Assembly: GCF_947493125.1 (NCBI RefSeq)
Contig: NZ_CANLQB010000001.1
Location: 558,001-622,000 of the forward strand
Direction of reading: 5' to 3'
Source of the DNA: an uncultured Roseobacter sp.
GTDB taxonomy: Bacteria > Pseudomonadota > Alphaproteobacteria > Rhodobacterales > Rhodobacteraceae
Length of the DNA: 64,000 nucleotides
The notes beneath the pieces were generated by a model. The model saw nothing but the letters and a program-made list of their open reading frames with translations. It was not told where the DNA came from and did not search any database. The position numbers and the translations under genes were made by a program. How positions within the stretch are numbered: position 1 is the stretch's first letter; the number at the start of each line of letters is the position of its first letter. Of this stretch, positions 53,198-61,058 are shown piece by piece.

Positions 53198-54409
53198 ATG
53201 ATTTTGACGACCACACAGGGGCAGGCGGGGCTGCCGCGGTACTTTGCCCATGTCTTTGCCATGGCACAGCAGATGCAGAACGGACGGGCGGAGTTTGTCC
53301 TGCCGGACGGGCGCAGGTTTCGGGCCGAGGGCAAGAACCCCGGTCCGGTGGCCGAGCTGCACATTCACAACGACGACCTCTTTGCCCGGCTGATCCGCGA
53401 AGGCGATCTGGGGTTCTGTGACGCCTATCTCGATGCCTGGTGGTCGACGCCGGACCTGCAGGCCTTCATGGACCTCGTGCATGAGCAGGACAACGAGCAC
53501 CTTTATGACGGGTTTCCGGGCATGATCGTGCTGCGGAACTTCGAGAAGTTCCGCTATTGGATGCAGCGCAATCACAAGAAACAGGCGCGGCGCAACATCA
53601 GCTTTCACTATGACTTGGGCAACGAGTTTTACGGGCTCTGGCTCGATGACACGATGACCTACTCCTCCGCTCTCTTTGACAGCGGGCAGGAGAGCACGGA
53701 GAAGGCGCAGATTGCCAAGTACAAATCCATGGTCGATGAGATGGGCGCGCAGCCGGGGGACCACATTCTAGAGATCGGCTGTGGCTGGGGCGGCTTTGCG
53801 GAATATGCCGCAAAGGAGCGCGGGCTGAAGGTCACCGGGCTGACGATCTCGGAAGAGCAGTTCAAGTATGCTCAGCAACGCATTGAAAGAGCAGGACTAT
53901 CAGATCTTGTTGATTTCAAGTTGCAGGATTATCGCGATGAAAAGGGCATCTATGACGGGATCGCCAGCATCGAGATGTTCGAGGCTGTGGGCGAGCGCTA
54001 TTGGCCGGCCTACTTCAGCGTCGTGCGTGACCGGTTGAAACCCGGCAAGGCCGCCACATTGCAGATCATCACCGTCGCCGACCGGCGCTGGACGGTCTAC
54101 AAGCGCGGGGTGGACTTCATCCAGAAGTACATCTTCCCGGGAGGCATGCTGCCGAGCCCGTCCGTCCTGCGCGAGCAGATCGGCAAAGCGGGGCTGGCGG
54201 TGGAGCGCTCCATCGAGTTCGGGCAGAGTTATTCCGTGACGCTGCGGCGGTGGCACGAGAGCTTCAACGAGAAATGGGATCAGGTCAGCGGGCTGGGGTT
54301 CGATGACCGCTTCCGGCGGTTGTGGAATTTTTACCTGACCTCTTGTGCTGCGACCTTCGAAAGTGCCAATTGTGACGTGACGCAGATCACCGTGAAGCGG
54401 CCGGGATAG
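53198..54409 (+). CDS. cfa: cyclopropane-fatty-acyl-phospholipid synthase
   Basis: A 403-aa SAM-dependent methyltransferase that converts unsaturated acyl chains to cyclopropane rings. SAM-binding motif DHILEIGCGWGGFAEYAA near residues 187-204; NISFHYDLGNEFYGLWLDD and YFIFPGG-like KYIFPGGMLPSPS match Cfa. The ATG follows GGGGAGCG. R. sphaeroides cfaA is also RpoE-dependent and adjacent to phrA. It follows phrA after 75 bases with no strong terminator. Confidence 0.94.
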   Translation: MILTTTQGQAGLPRYFAHVFAMAQQMQNGRAEFVLPDGRRFRAEGKNPGPVAELHIHNDDLFARLIREGDLGFCDAYLDAWWSTPDLQAFMDLVHEQDNEHLYDGFPGMIVLRNFEKFRYWMQRNHKKQARRNISFHYDLGNEFYGLWLDDTMTYSSALFDSGQESTEKAQIAKYKSMVDEMGAQPGDHILEIGCGWGGFAEYAAKERGLKVTGLTISEEQFKYAQQRIERAGLSDLVDFKLQDYRDEKGIYDGIASIEMFEAVGERYWPAYFSVVRDRLKPGKAATLQIITVADRRWTVYKRGVDFIQKYIFPGGMLPSPSVLREQIGKAGLAVERSIEFGQSYSVTLRRWHESFNEKWDQVSGLGFDDRFRRLWNFYLTSCAATFESANCDVTQITVKRPG

Positions 54410-54436
54410 GGTCGCACCACCCTGAAGGACGCCCAA

Positions 54437-54877
54437 ATGCCCGACGCCGCCCGCCTCGTTGCTGCCATTTGCATCGGCATTGTGGGCTACATCGTGTCGC
54501 TGCAGATCATCCCGCTGATGCCGGAGAGCACAGATTTTGGGTACTTTGTCTATGTGAATGCGGTGCTGGGCATCTTTGTGGGCTGGACGGTCATGGGCAA
54601 GAGGGCCGGGCGCGGCCTGGCCGCTGGTATCACCAATGGCTTTGGCGGCGTGCTGATGCTGGTGCTCTGGGGGCTCTTCATCCACTCCTGTGCGCAGATG
54701 TTCGACCGGGCCATGGCGAATTGGTACAACGACGCGTTCCAGGCGCTGCTGGCGATTGTGAAGTTCATGGCGGAATACGGGCTGGTGCTGATCAACCCGC
54801 TGGTGATCTTCACGCTGATTGCGGGTGGGGTGCTGTCGGGGCTGTTCACCGAATATGCGTGGCGCACGTGGCGGTAG
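54437..54877 (+). CDS. trgA: TrgA tellurite-resistance membrane protein
   Basis: A 146-aa protein with four TM helices (residues ~5-25, 37-54, 68-92, 118-140). YVNAVLGIFVGWTVMGKRAG and GRGLAAGITNGFGGVLMLVL match TrgA of Rhodobacter. trgA, trgB and cysK together were described as a tellurite resistance locus in R. sphaeroides. Molecular role unknown; probably membrane-associated oxyanion or stress handling. Confidence 0.9.
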   Translation: MPDAARLVAAICIGIVGYIVSLQIIPLMPESTDFGYFVYVNAVLGIFVGWTVMGKRAGRGLAAGITNGFGGVLMLVLWGLFIHSCAQMFDRAMANWYNDAFQALLAIVKFMAEYGLVLINPLVIFTLIAGGVLSGLFTEYAWRTWR

Positions 54878-54881
54878 TCGC

Positions 54882-55997
54882 ATGGGGTTGACGACCCCGC
54901 TCTTCTTTTTTGGCACGCTGCAGCATCCGCCGTTGCTTGCTGCGGTGCTGGGTGACATCGGCCACGTGACGCTGGCCGAGGCCGCCTTGCCGGGATACCG
55001 CACCAGCGCCGCGCGCGAAGGCCCGTTTCCGGTCATCACGGTGCAGCCGGGTGCCGTCACCTCGGGCCTTCGGGCCGAGGGCCTGCGCCCGGAAGATGTG
55101 GCGAAGCTCGACTATTACGAGCAGGCCTTCGGCTACCGGCTCATCGACGCGCCGCTCGCCGACGGGCGCACGGCCCGCGTCTACATCCCGCTGCAGGGGC
55201 TGTGGACGCCTGATGGGCCCTGGTCTCTGGAGGCCTGGGCGCGCGACTGGGGGGCGTTGAGCGTGGAAGCCGCGCGCGAGGTGATGCGCTACCGCGGTCG
55301 CAAGACACCCGAAGAGGTGGGGGTCATGTTCCCGCGTATCCGCGCGCGGGCCTGGTCGCGGATCAACGCTGCGCGGAGCCGTCACGGCGCCGGCACCTTC
55401 CCGGGCGAGATCGACCTGATCGACCAGCGCCGCGTCTATGCAGGGTTCTTTGCGCTCGATGAGATCGATCTGCGCCATACCCGCTTTGACGGCGACCTGA
55501 GCGATGAGATGACGCGGGGCGTCTTCGTGGTCTCCGATGCGGCGCTGGTTCTGCCCTATGATCCGATGCGGGACCGGGTCCTGGTGGTTGAGCAGATGCG
55601 GGTGGGCCCGCTGGCCCGTGGCGACGCCACCTGCTGGCAGTTCGAGCCCGTCGCGGGCCTGATCGATCCGGGCGAGACGCCCGAGGAGACCGCCCGCCGC
55701 GAGGCCATGGAAGAAGCCGGGGTGACGCTGGGGGCCTTGCATCCCGTCGGCGAAAGCTATGCCTCGCCCGGAAATTCGACCGAGTTTTACTATACCTTCG
55801 TCGGGATCGCCGATTTGCCAGACGCGGCGGCGGGCCTGGGCGGTCTGGAGGCCGAGCAGGAGGATATCCGCGCCCATTTGATGTCCTTCGAGGACCTGAT
55901 GCGGCTCTGTGACACGCTGCAGGCGGCGAACACGCCGCTGGTGATGCTGGCCTATTGGCTGGCGCGGCACAGGGAGCGATTGCGCAGCGCCTCTTGA
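54882..55997 (+). CDS. trgB: TrgB: gamma-glutamylcyclotransferase-like plus NUDIX protein
   Basis: A 371-aa fusion. Residues ~6-150 are a GGCT/AIG2-like domain (LFFFGTLQHPPLLAAVLGD, LDYYEQAFGYRL). Residues ~190-365 are an ADP-ribose pyrophosphatase-type NUDIX hydrolase, with the Nudix box GLIDPGETPEETARREAMEE then AGV near residues 260-282. It may clear nucleoside diphosphate derivatives formed under oxidative stress. Start at 54882 is four bases after the trgA stop. Confidence 0.93.
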   Translation: MGLTTPLFFFGTLQHPPLLAAVLGDIGHVTLAEAALPGYRTSAAREGPFPVITVQPGAVTSGLRAEGLRPEDVAKLDYYEQAFGYRLIDAPLADGRTARVYIPLQGLWTPDGPWSLEAWARDWGALSVEAAREVMRYRGRKTPEEVGVMFPRIRARAWSRINAARSRHGAGTFPGEIDLIDQRRVYAGFFALDEIDLRHTRFDGDLSDEMTRGVFVVSDAALVLPYDPMRDRVLVVEQMRVGPLARGDATCWQFEPVAGLIDPGETPEETARREAMEEAGVTLGALHPVGESYASPGNSTEFYYTFVGIADLPDAAAGLGGLEAEQEDIRAHLMSFEDLMRLCDTLQAANTPLVMLAYWLARHRERLRSAS

Positions 55998-56051
55998 GGT
56001 CGCGCGACCGCACGGCTAGGTGTGGTGGACCATATCAAGGGAACGACCCCG

Positions 56052-57089
56052 ATGCATGTTGCAAGCGATCTGGCTGCGGCCATTGGAAACACGCCACTCA
56101 TTCGGCTGAAACAGGCCAGCGAGGCCACGGGCTGCGAAATCCTCGGCAAGGCGGAATTCATGAACCCCGGCCAGTCGGTGAAGGATCGCGCGGCGCTCTT
56201 CATCATCAAGGATGCGGTGGAGAAAGGGCTGTTGCGACCGGGTGGCACCATCGTGGAGGGCACCGCCGGAAACACCGGAATCGGGCTGGCGCTGGTCGGC
56301 GCCTCGATGGGCTTCAAGACCGTGATCGTGATCCCCGAGACCCAGAGCCAGGAAAAGAAGGACATGCTGCGGCTCGCGGGTGCGGAGCTGGTGCAGGTGC
56401 CTGCGGCGCCCTACCGCAACCCCAACAACTTCGTGCGCTATTCCGAACGGCTCGCCAATGAGATGGCGCGCAGCACCAATGAGGGCGTGATCTGGGCCAA
56501 CCAGTTTGACAATGTGGCGAACCGGCAGGCGCATGTGGAGACGACGGGCCCCGAGATCTGGGCGCAGACCGGCGGTAAGGTGGATGGGTTCATCTGTGCT
56601 GTGGGCTCGGGGGGCACGCTCGCCGGTGTGGCGGAGGTGCTGCAACCCAAAGGGGTGAAGATCGGCCTTGCGGACCCGGATGGCGCCTCGCTTTACAATT
56701 ACTACACCAAGGGACAGCTGGAGATGTCCGAGGGCTCCTCGATCAACGAGGGGATCGGGCAGATCCGGATCACCAAGAACCTCGAAGGGTTTACGCCGGA
56801 TTACGCTTACAACATCCATGATGCCGAGGCTCTGCCGGTGGTGTTCGACCTGTTGCAGCAGGAGGGCCTGTGTCTGGGGGGCTCGTCGGGCGTGAATATC
56901 GCCGGCGCCATGCGCATGGCGCGCGACATGGGACCCGGGCACACAATTGTGACGATCCTTTGCGACTATGGCACGCGCTATCAGTCCAAGCTCTTCAACC
57001 CGGAGTTCCTCAAGAGCAAGGGGCTGCCGGTACCGGGCTGGCTCGACCAGGCTCCGGCGAGTATCCCGGGTGTGTTTGAAGACGTATGA
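56052..57089 (+). CDS. cysK: cysteine synthase A
   Basis: O-acetylserine sulfhydrylase, 345 aa, PLP-dependent. The PLP lysine is in FMNPGQSVKDRAALFIIKDA (~K44); EGTAGNTGIGLALVGASMGF is the substrate loop, and CAVGSGGTLAGVAEVL binds the PLP phosphate. ATG at 56052 gives MHVASDLAAAIGNTPLIRL. Third member of the trgA-trgB-cysK locus; cysteine supply helps reduce tellurite and oxidants. Confidence 0.95.
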   Translation: MHVASDLAAAIGNTPLIRLKQASEATGCEILGKAEFMNPGQSVKDRAALFIIKDAVEKGLLRPGGTIVEGTAGNTGIGLALVGASMGFKTVIVIPETQSQEKKDMLRLAGAELVQVPAAPYRNPNNFVRYSERLANEMARSTNEGVIWANQFDNVANRQAHVETTGPEIWAQTGGKVDGFICAVGSGGTLAGVAEVLQPKGVKIGLADPDGASLYNYYTKGQLEMSEGSSINEGIGQIRITKNLEGFTPDYAYNIHDAEALPVVFDLLQQEGLCLGGSSGVNIAGAMRMARDMGPGHTIVTILCDYGTRYQSKLFNPEFLKSKGLPVPGWLDQAPASIPGVFEDV

Positions 57090-59431
57090 GGCTGGCTCTG
57101 CACGCGCTTTGCGGTCTGCTGCTGATCGCGGTTCTGACCTGGTGCCTGCCGGCGATGGCGCAGCAGCCGCAGGCTGGCCCGAATTTCCAGGCCTGGGACA
57201 ATGTCGCGCGGCTTGCCGAAGACGCCATCGCAGCGGAAACGGCGAGCAACGAACGCTTTGAAAGGCTGCGCGCGGAGCTGGCCGAATACCGCTCGGATTT
57301 CACCGCGGGCAGCCGGATCAATGCTGAGCGGATCGCCACGCTGCGCAGCCAGCTCGAGGCCCTTGGGCCGGTACCGGAGAGCGGTGAGGAGCCGGCGGAT
57401 GTGGCTGGCCGACGGGCGGAACTGGAGGCGCAGCTGGAGACGCTGCGGGCGCCTGTTCGCGTTTCCGAAGAGGCGTTTCGCCGCGCCGATGGGCTGATCC
57501 GCGAGATTGATGCGATCATCCGGGAGCGGCAGGCCAGGCGGTTGCTGGCGCTGGGGCCCTCGCCGCTGAACCCGGTGCATTGGCCGCGGGCCGTGGAGGA
57601 CAGCCTGTCCATCCTGCGGGGGCTGGCGCTGGAATTGGAGACGCTGGAAGATCCGGTGCGGCGCGCGCAGATGCGGGAGAACCTGCCGCTGGTGCTGCTG
57701 CTGCTGGCGGTTGCGCTGGCGCTCATCATCCGCGGGCGCGCCTGGGCCGGGTTCGGTCTGAGCTATCTGCGACGATGGGGCGGGCGCGGGTCAGGCGTCT
57801 GGCGGTTTCTGGTCTCGCTGTTGCGCATCTTCCTGCCGCTCACCGGGCTTTTCGTGCTGACCCATGCGCTGCGCATGACCGGGATGGCCGGAGAGCGGCT
57901 CGATCAGATTCTCGAGACGCTGCCGGTCTTCGGCTTTGTCCTGCTGGGCTTTCGCTGGCTGGCCGAGCGGCTCTTTGCCCGAGACGATGATGATGCGCTG
58001 ATCCAGCTGCCGCCGGGCAAACGCTCGGCGGTGCGCTTCTACATGCTGCTGCTGTCGTTGCTGTTCGTGTCGCGCGGGGTGGTGGAACTGCTGGTGGGGT
58101 TCGAAGACGTGGCACCGGCCACGGATGCGGTGCTGGCCTTTCCCATCGTGGTGCTGATTGCCCTGGTGCTGGCGCCCATCGGGCTGACCCTGCGGCGCTA
58201 CAAGGTCGAGGCCGACCCGGAGAGCGATGACGCGCCGCGCGGCGTGGGGCTGTCGCGGGTGGTGCGCACTGCGGGTTCGGCGCTTCTCCTGGTGTCGGTG
58301 GTCGCGCCGATCATGGCCGCGGTCGGTTATGCGGAAGCGGGGAACGCACTGCTCTACCCGACGCTGGTCAGCCTGCTGATCCTCGGGTTTGTCGTGACCC
58401 TGCAGCGCTTCTCGGTCGACGTCTATGGCCTGATCACGGGAGATACGGAGAGCGCGCGGGATGCGTTGATCCCGGTGCTGGTCGGCTTTGCGCTGGTGCT
58501 CCTCTCGCTGCCGCTGCTGGCGCTGGCCTGGGGCGCGCGGGTGGCGGATCTGACCGAGGTCTGGTCGATGTTCAGCCGGGGTTTTGCCATCGGCGACACG
58601 CGCATCTCCCCCGGCGATTTCATGACCTTCGTCGTGATCTTCGCGGTGGGCTTCGCGATCACCCGGCTGGTGCAGAGCACGATGCGGGTGAACGTGCTGC
58701 CCAAGACCCGGATGGATATCGGCGGCCAGAACGCCATTGTCTCGGGCCTTGGCTACGTGGGGATTTTCCTCGCTGCGGTGCTCGCCATCACGGGGGCGGG
58801 GATTGATCTGTCATCGCTCGCCATCGTGGCCGGTGCGCTCTCCGTCGGTATCGGTTTTGGTCTGCAGACCATCGTGTCGAACTTCGTCTCGGGCATCATT
58901 CTGCTCATCGAACGCCCGATTTCGGAAGGCGACTGGATCGAGGTTGGCGGGCAGATGGGCTATGTGAAGGACATCTCGGTGCGCGCCACCCGGATCGAGA
59001 CCTTCGACCGCACCGATGTGATCGTGCCCAACGCTGATCTGGTCTCGGGCACGGTGACCAACTACACCCGTGGCAACAAGGTGGGGCGGCTGATCGTGCC
59101 CATTGGCGTGGCCTACGGCACCGACACGCGGCGGGTCGAGGCAATCCTGCGCGAGATTGCGGAAGACCAGCCCATGGTGCTGCGCAATCCGGCACCGATG
59201 ATCCTGTTCAACAATTTCGGTGCGGACTCCCTGGAGTTCGAGATCCGCCTGATCCTGCGGGATGTAAACTGGATCATGGCGGTGAAGAACGACATCAACC
59301 ACGCCATCGCCGAGCGCTTCGCCAAGGAGGGTATCGAGGTGCCCTTTGCGCAGCGTGATGTCTGGCTGCGCAACCCCGAGACCCTGCAGCCGCGCGGCGC
59401 GACACCGCCGCCGACCGCCGAGGAGAGCTGA
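57086..59431 (+). CDS. large mechanosensitive channel (MscS family, DUF3772)
   Basis: A 781-aa inner-membrane channel. A signal peptide ([20 protein letters not shown]), a periplasmic coiled coil (residues ~45-165), then about ten TM helices. The MscS core shows [40 protein letters not shown] and [20 protein letters not shown]. It releases solutes under osmotic downshock. Its start overlaps the cysK stop (ATGA), so it is tied to the stress operon. Confidence 0.94.
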   Translation: MRLALHALCGLLLIAVLTWCLPAMAQQPQAGPNFQAWDNVARLAEDAIAAETASNERFERLRAELAEYRSDFTAGSRINAERIATLRSQLEALGPVPESGEEPADVAGRRAELEAQLETLRAPVRVSEEAFRRADGLIREIDAIIRERQARRLLALGPSPLNPVHWPRAVEDSLSILRGLALELETLEDPVRRAQMRENLPLVLLLLAVALALIIRGRAWAGFGLSYLRRWGGRGSGVWRFLVSLLRIFLPLTGLFVLTHALRMTGMAGERLDQILETLPVFGFVLLGFRWLAERLFARDDDDALIQLPPGKRSAVRFYMLLLSLLFVSRGVVELLVGFEDVAPATDAVLAFPIVVLIALVLAPIGLTLRRYKVEADPESDDAPRGVGLSRVVRTAGSALLLVSVVAPIMAAVGYAEAGNALLYPTLVSLLILGFVVTLQRFSVDVYGLITGDTESARDALIPVLVGFALVLLSLPLLALAWGARVADLTEVWSMFSRGFAIGDTRISPGDFMTFVVIFAVGFAITRLVQSTMRVNVLPKTRMDIGGQNAIVSGLGYVGIFLAAVLAITGAGIDLSSLAIVAGALSVGIGFGLQTIVSNFVSGIILLIERPISEGDWIEVGGQMGYVKDISVRATRIETFDRTDVIVPNADLVSGTVTNYTRGNKVGRLIVPIGVAYGTDTRRVEAILREIAEDQPMVLRNPAPMILFNNFGADSLEFEIRLILRDVNWIMAVKNDINHAIAERFAKEGIEVPFAQRDVWLRNPETLQPRGATPPPTAEES

Positions 59432-59433
59432 CC

Positions 59434-59466
59434 GCCTTGGGCCGGAAACGTTAAGGTTTCCAAGGC
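59434..59466 (+). terminator. hairpin after the MscS gene
   Basis: GCCTT (59434-59438) pairs with AAGGC (59462-59466), and GGAAAC (59444-59449) pairs with GTTTCC (59456-59461) around GTTAAG. It probably ends the stress operon; no T-run follows. Confidence 0.5.
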
Positions 59467-59524
59467 GGGAAAGGCGATTTTGGCTCTTGCAATGCGGCGG
59501 GTTGCCGGGCTACACCGCCGCAAC

Positions 59525-59614
59525 GGAGCGGTGGCCGAGTGGTCGAAGGCGCACGCCTGGAAAGTGTGTAGGCGGGAGACCGTCTCCAGGGTTCGAATCC
59601 CTGTCGCTCCGCCA
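59525..59614 (+). tRNA. tRNA-Ser(GGA)
   Basis: Class II tRNA. Acceptor GGAGCGG/TCGCTCC, D arm GCCGAGTGGTCGAAGGC, anticodon loop CTGGAAA giving GGA, long variable arm, T arm AGGGTTCGAATCCCT, discriminator G, encoded CCA. It reads UCC/UCU serine codons. Accessory, lower-GC DNA starts directly after it, so its 3' end is a candidate attachment site. Confidence 0.97.
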
Positions 59615-59650
59615 GACCTATCTAATCTATATAATTTTTCCCATAAAAAC

Positions 59651-59706
59651 TTGACGGTTAGCGTCCCGCTGTTTAGCTATGCGTATAGAAAATTGTATAG
59701 AAATTT
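59651..59706 (+). promoter_or_regulatory. promoter with tandem 12-bp operator-like repeat
   Basis: TTGACG (59651-59656) and TAGCTA (59674-59679) are 17 bases apart. Immediately after come GTATAGAAAATT (59683-59694) and GTATAGAAATTT (59695-59706), a tandem repeat with one mismatch, in a position suited to a repressor site. Confidence 0.55.
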
Positions 59707-59732
59707 TCAACTCAAATTAGAGGATCGAGCCA

Positions 59733-59939
59733 ATGACAGAGGCCCAAACAGCAGCCTTGAAATGGCTTAAAGACCGGGGCGGCGATGCCTGCTTTGACAA
59801 AAACGGCGTTGTGCTCGCGATGGGAGAAAGTGCGCCGCACACCAGGACAACGTGGAACGAGCTTTCAAAGCTTGGACACGTTGAGTTTTACAATCCGAGC
59901 GGCAAGGGGCGCGGTCGCATGCGCATTGCAACGGCGTGA
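59733..59939 (+). CDS. small accessory-region protein
   Basis: A 68-aa protein (TEAQTAALKWLKDRGGDACF at its start, then HTRTTWNELSKLGHVEFYNP). The pattern helix-turn-helix plus basic tail (GKGRGRMRIA) resembles a short winged-helix DNA-binding protein. ATG with GAGGATC upstream. It overlaps the next gene by GTGA. Likely a phage or island regulator; no family recognised. Confidence 0.68.
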   Translation: MTEAQTAALKWLKDRGGDACFDKNGVVLAMGESAPHTRTTWNELSKLGHVEFYNPSGKGRGRMRIATA

Positions 59940-60163
59940 CCTGGTTCGCCGAGCATCGCCAACAATGGATTGCGGATATGCTGGCTGTGTACGGATTTAT
60001 CAACCGCGCGCATCTGCAAAGAAAGTTCGGGGTCTCTTCCGCCCAAGCGGCCATCGACTTCCGCACTTTCAACGTAGCTCACCCCGACGCGATGACCTAC
60101 GACAATCGCAAGAAGATATACCTCTCGACCACCGCCCCCAAGGCGCTGATCGACAAACTGTAA
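59936..60163 (+). CDS. small winged-helix-like protein
   Basis: A 75-aa protein. IADMLAVYGFINRAHLQRKF then GVSSAQAAIDFRTF has the look of a DeoR-type N-terminal HTH, in which a resident phage protein selects targets by sequence. GTG start overlaps the preceding stop. It is the second of two coupled probable regulators next to the tRNA. Confidence 0.65.
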   Translation: MTWFAEHRQQWIADMLAVYGFINRAHLQRKFGVSSAQAAIDFRTFNVAHPDAMTYDNRKKIYLSTTAPKALIDKL

Positions 60164-60179
60164 TTGGAGGATCGACGCA

Positions 60180-60488
60180 ATGTCACAGATGCACAACGTC
60201 ACTGGGCCGGAGCGCCAAGAGCAAGCCGAGCAACTAGTTGGCGAGATGATACTGGCACTTGCTGACCACATGCACATGACGGTCCCTAGCGCCGTTTTCA
60301 TGGTCCAGCAGATCACAGCCCGACACCTCGCACACTGGCATAAGCCATCCGCCATTAAGAACTTGAGGCTCACAGCGCGGTACTTCAACGGCGATCTGAA
60401 ATACGCAGACTTCTTCAAGAAACAGGGCGCGCTGTTTGATCAGATCACCGCTGGATACGAAGCCGAAGAAGGTCCCGAAATTCACTAA
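60180..60488 (+). CDS. hypothetical accessory protein
   Basis: A 102-aa helical protein with many His and Gln residues (ADHMHMTVPSAVFMVQQITA then RHLAHWHKPSAIKNLRL). A good GGAGGA lies nine bases before the ATG. No known family; the gene lies in phage-like DNA. Confidence 0.65.
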   Translation: MSQMHNVTGPERQEQAEQLVGEMILALADHMHMTVPSAVFMVQQITARHLAHWHKPSAIKNLRLTARYFNGDLKYADFFKKQGALFDQITAGYEAEEGPEIH

Positions 60489-60684
60489 CACCGAGAAGGA
60501 TCCCCAGTTGGTCGGGAGTGCGGCAGCGGCTCCGACCGGCAACACCCCAAAAATACAACCTTGGGCAATCTAGACGTAAGGGGTGACGCTAATTAGATAC
60601 AGGTGAATTCTTTGAAAGAGGTGGCCGGAAGTGCTCGCAACACCCCCGGCCCGCCAAGACGCTCCCCTGACAGAGGACAACGAA
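60489..60684. other. gap inside the accessory region
   Basis: About 200 bases without a supported gene. A frame starting at 60603 crosses it, but its first ~69 codons look non-coding and the real start of that frame is more likely at 60810. Confidence 0.4.
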
Positions 60685-60813
60685 ATGGACAACCGCTCCC
60701 ATACCACAAAGTTGATCTTACGGCGCATCGCTATTTGTGTTGGGCTATTTATTGCCTATACGGTCTTTGTATACCTGATTGGCAGCCGCGTTTCGCTACC
60801 ACCTGGACCGTGA
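60685..60813 (+). CDS. 42-aa single-span membrane peptide
   Basis: MDNRSHTTKLILRRIAICVG begins a peptide with one TM helix (LFIAYTVFVYLIG) and a basic N-flank, ending SRVSLPPGP. GAGG precedes the ATG. Its stop overlaps a GTG (GTGA) that starts the next gene. Small membrane peptides like this occur in phage lysis or superinfection cassettes, but the role is unknown. Confidence 0.55.
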   Translation: MDNRSHTTKLILRRIAICVGLFIAYTVFVYLIGSRVSLPPGP

Positions 60814-61058
60814 TAGAAGGGCTGCACTGTCTGGAGGATCCCGCGCCTGATAAGCCCACTGCCTGCGAAATCATGGAGCGCGTCGGCGAAGAACGGCGGT
60901 GCATTAAGGAAGCTGCGCAGTATTTGCTTGACCATGCAGATTTAGTGCCCGGACGATGCCTCTGCACAGGCCCTCAGAACGGCGATCCGCTGCGTCCGTG
61001 CGCTATGCGTGCCGAGACGGTGAAAGTCCTGCAGCATTTGGCGGAGGGCGGCTCTTAA
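60810..61058 (+). CDS. hypothetical accessory protein
   Basis: An 82-aa protein starting at the GTG that overlaps the membrane-peptide stop. CEIMERVGEERRCIKEAAQYL and a cysteine group (GRCLCTGPQNGDPLRPC) hint at a small metal-binding fold. Its TAA overlaps the TAA of the opposite-strand beta-helix gene. Confidence 0.5.
   Translation: MIEGLHCLEDPAPDKPTACEIMERVGEERRCIKEAAQYLLDHADLVPGRCLCTGPQNGDPLRPCAMRAETVKVLQHLAEGGS

Noticed and set aside
59525-59614. Attachment-site duplicate of the tRNA-Ser 3' end inside the window
   Set aside because: No second copy of the tRNA-Ser(GGA) 3' segment other than the normal tRNA-Ser(GCT) was seen, so integration at this tRNA remains unproven.
60603-60809. Longer start for the protein ending at 61058
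   Set aside because: The first ~69 codons are out of frame with, and overlap, the better-supported membrane peptide; the GTG at 60810 fits coupling.
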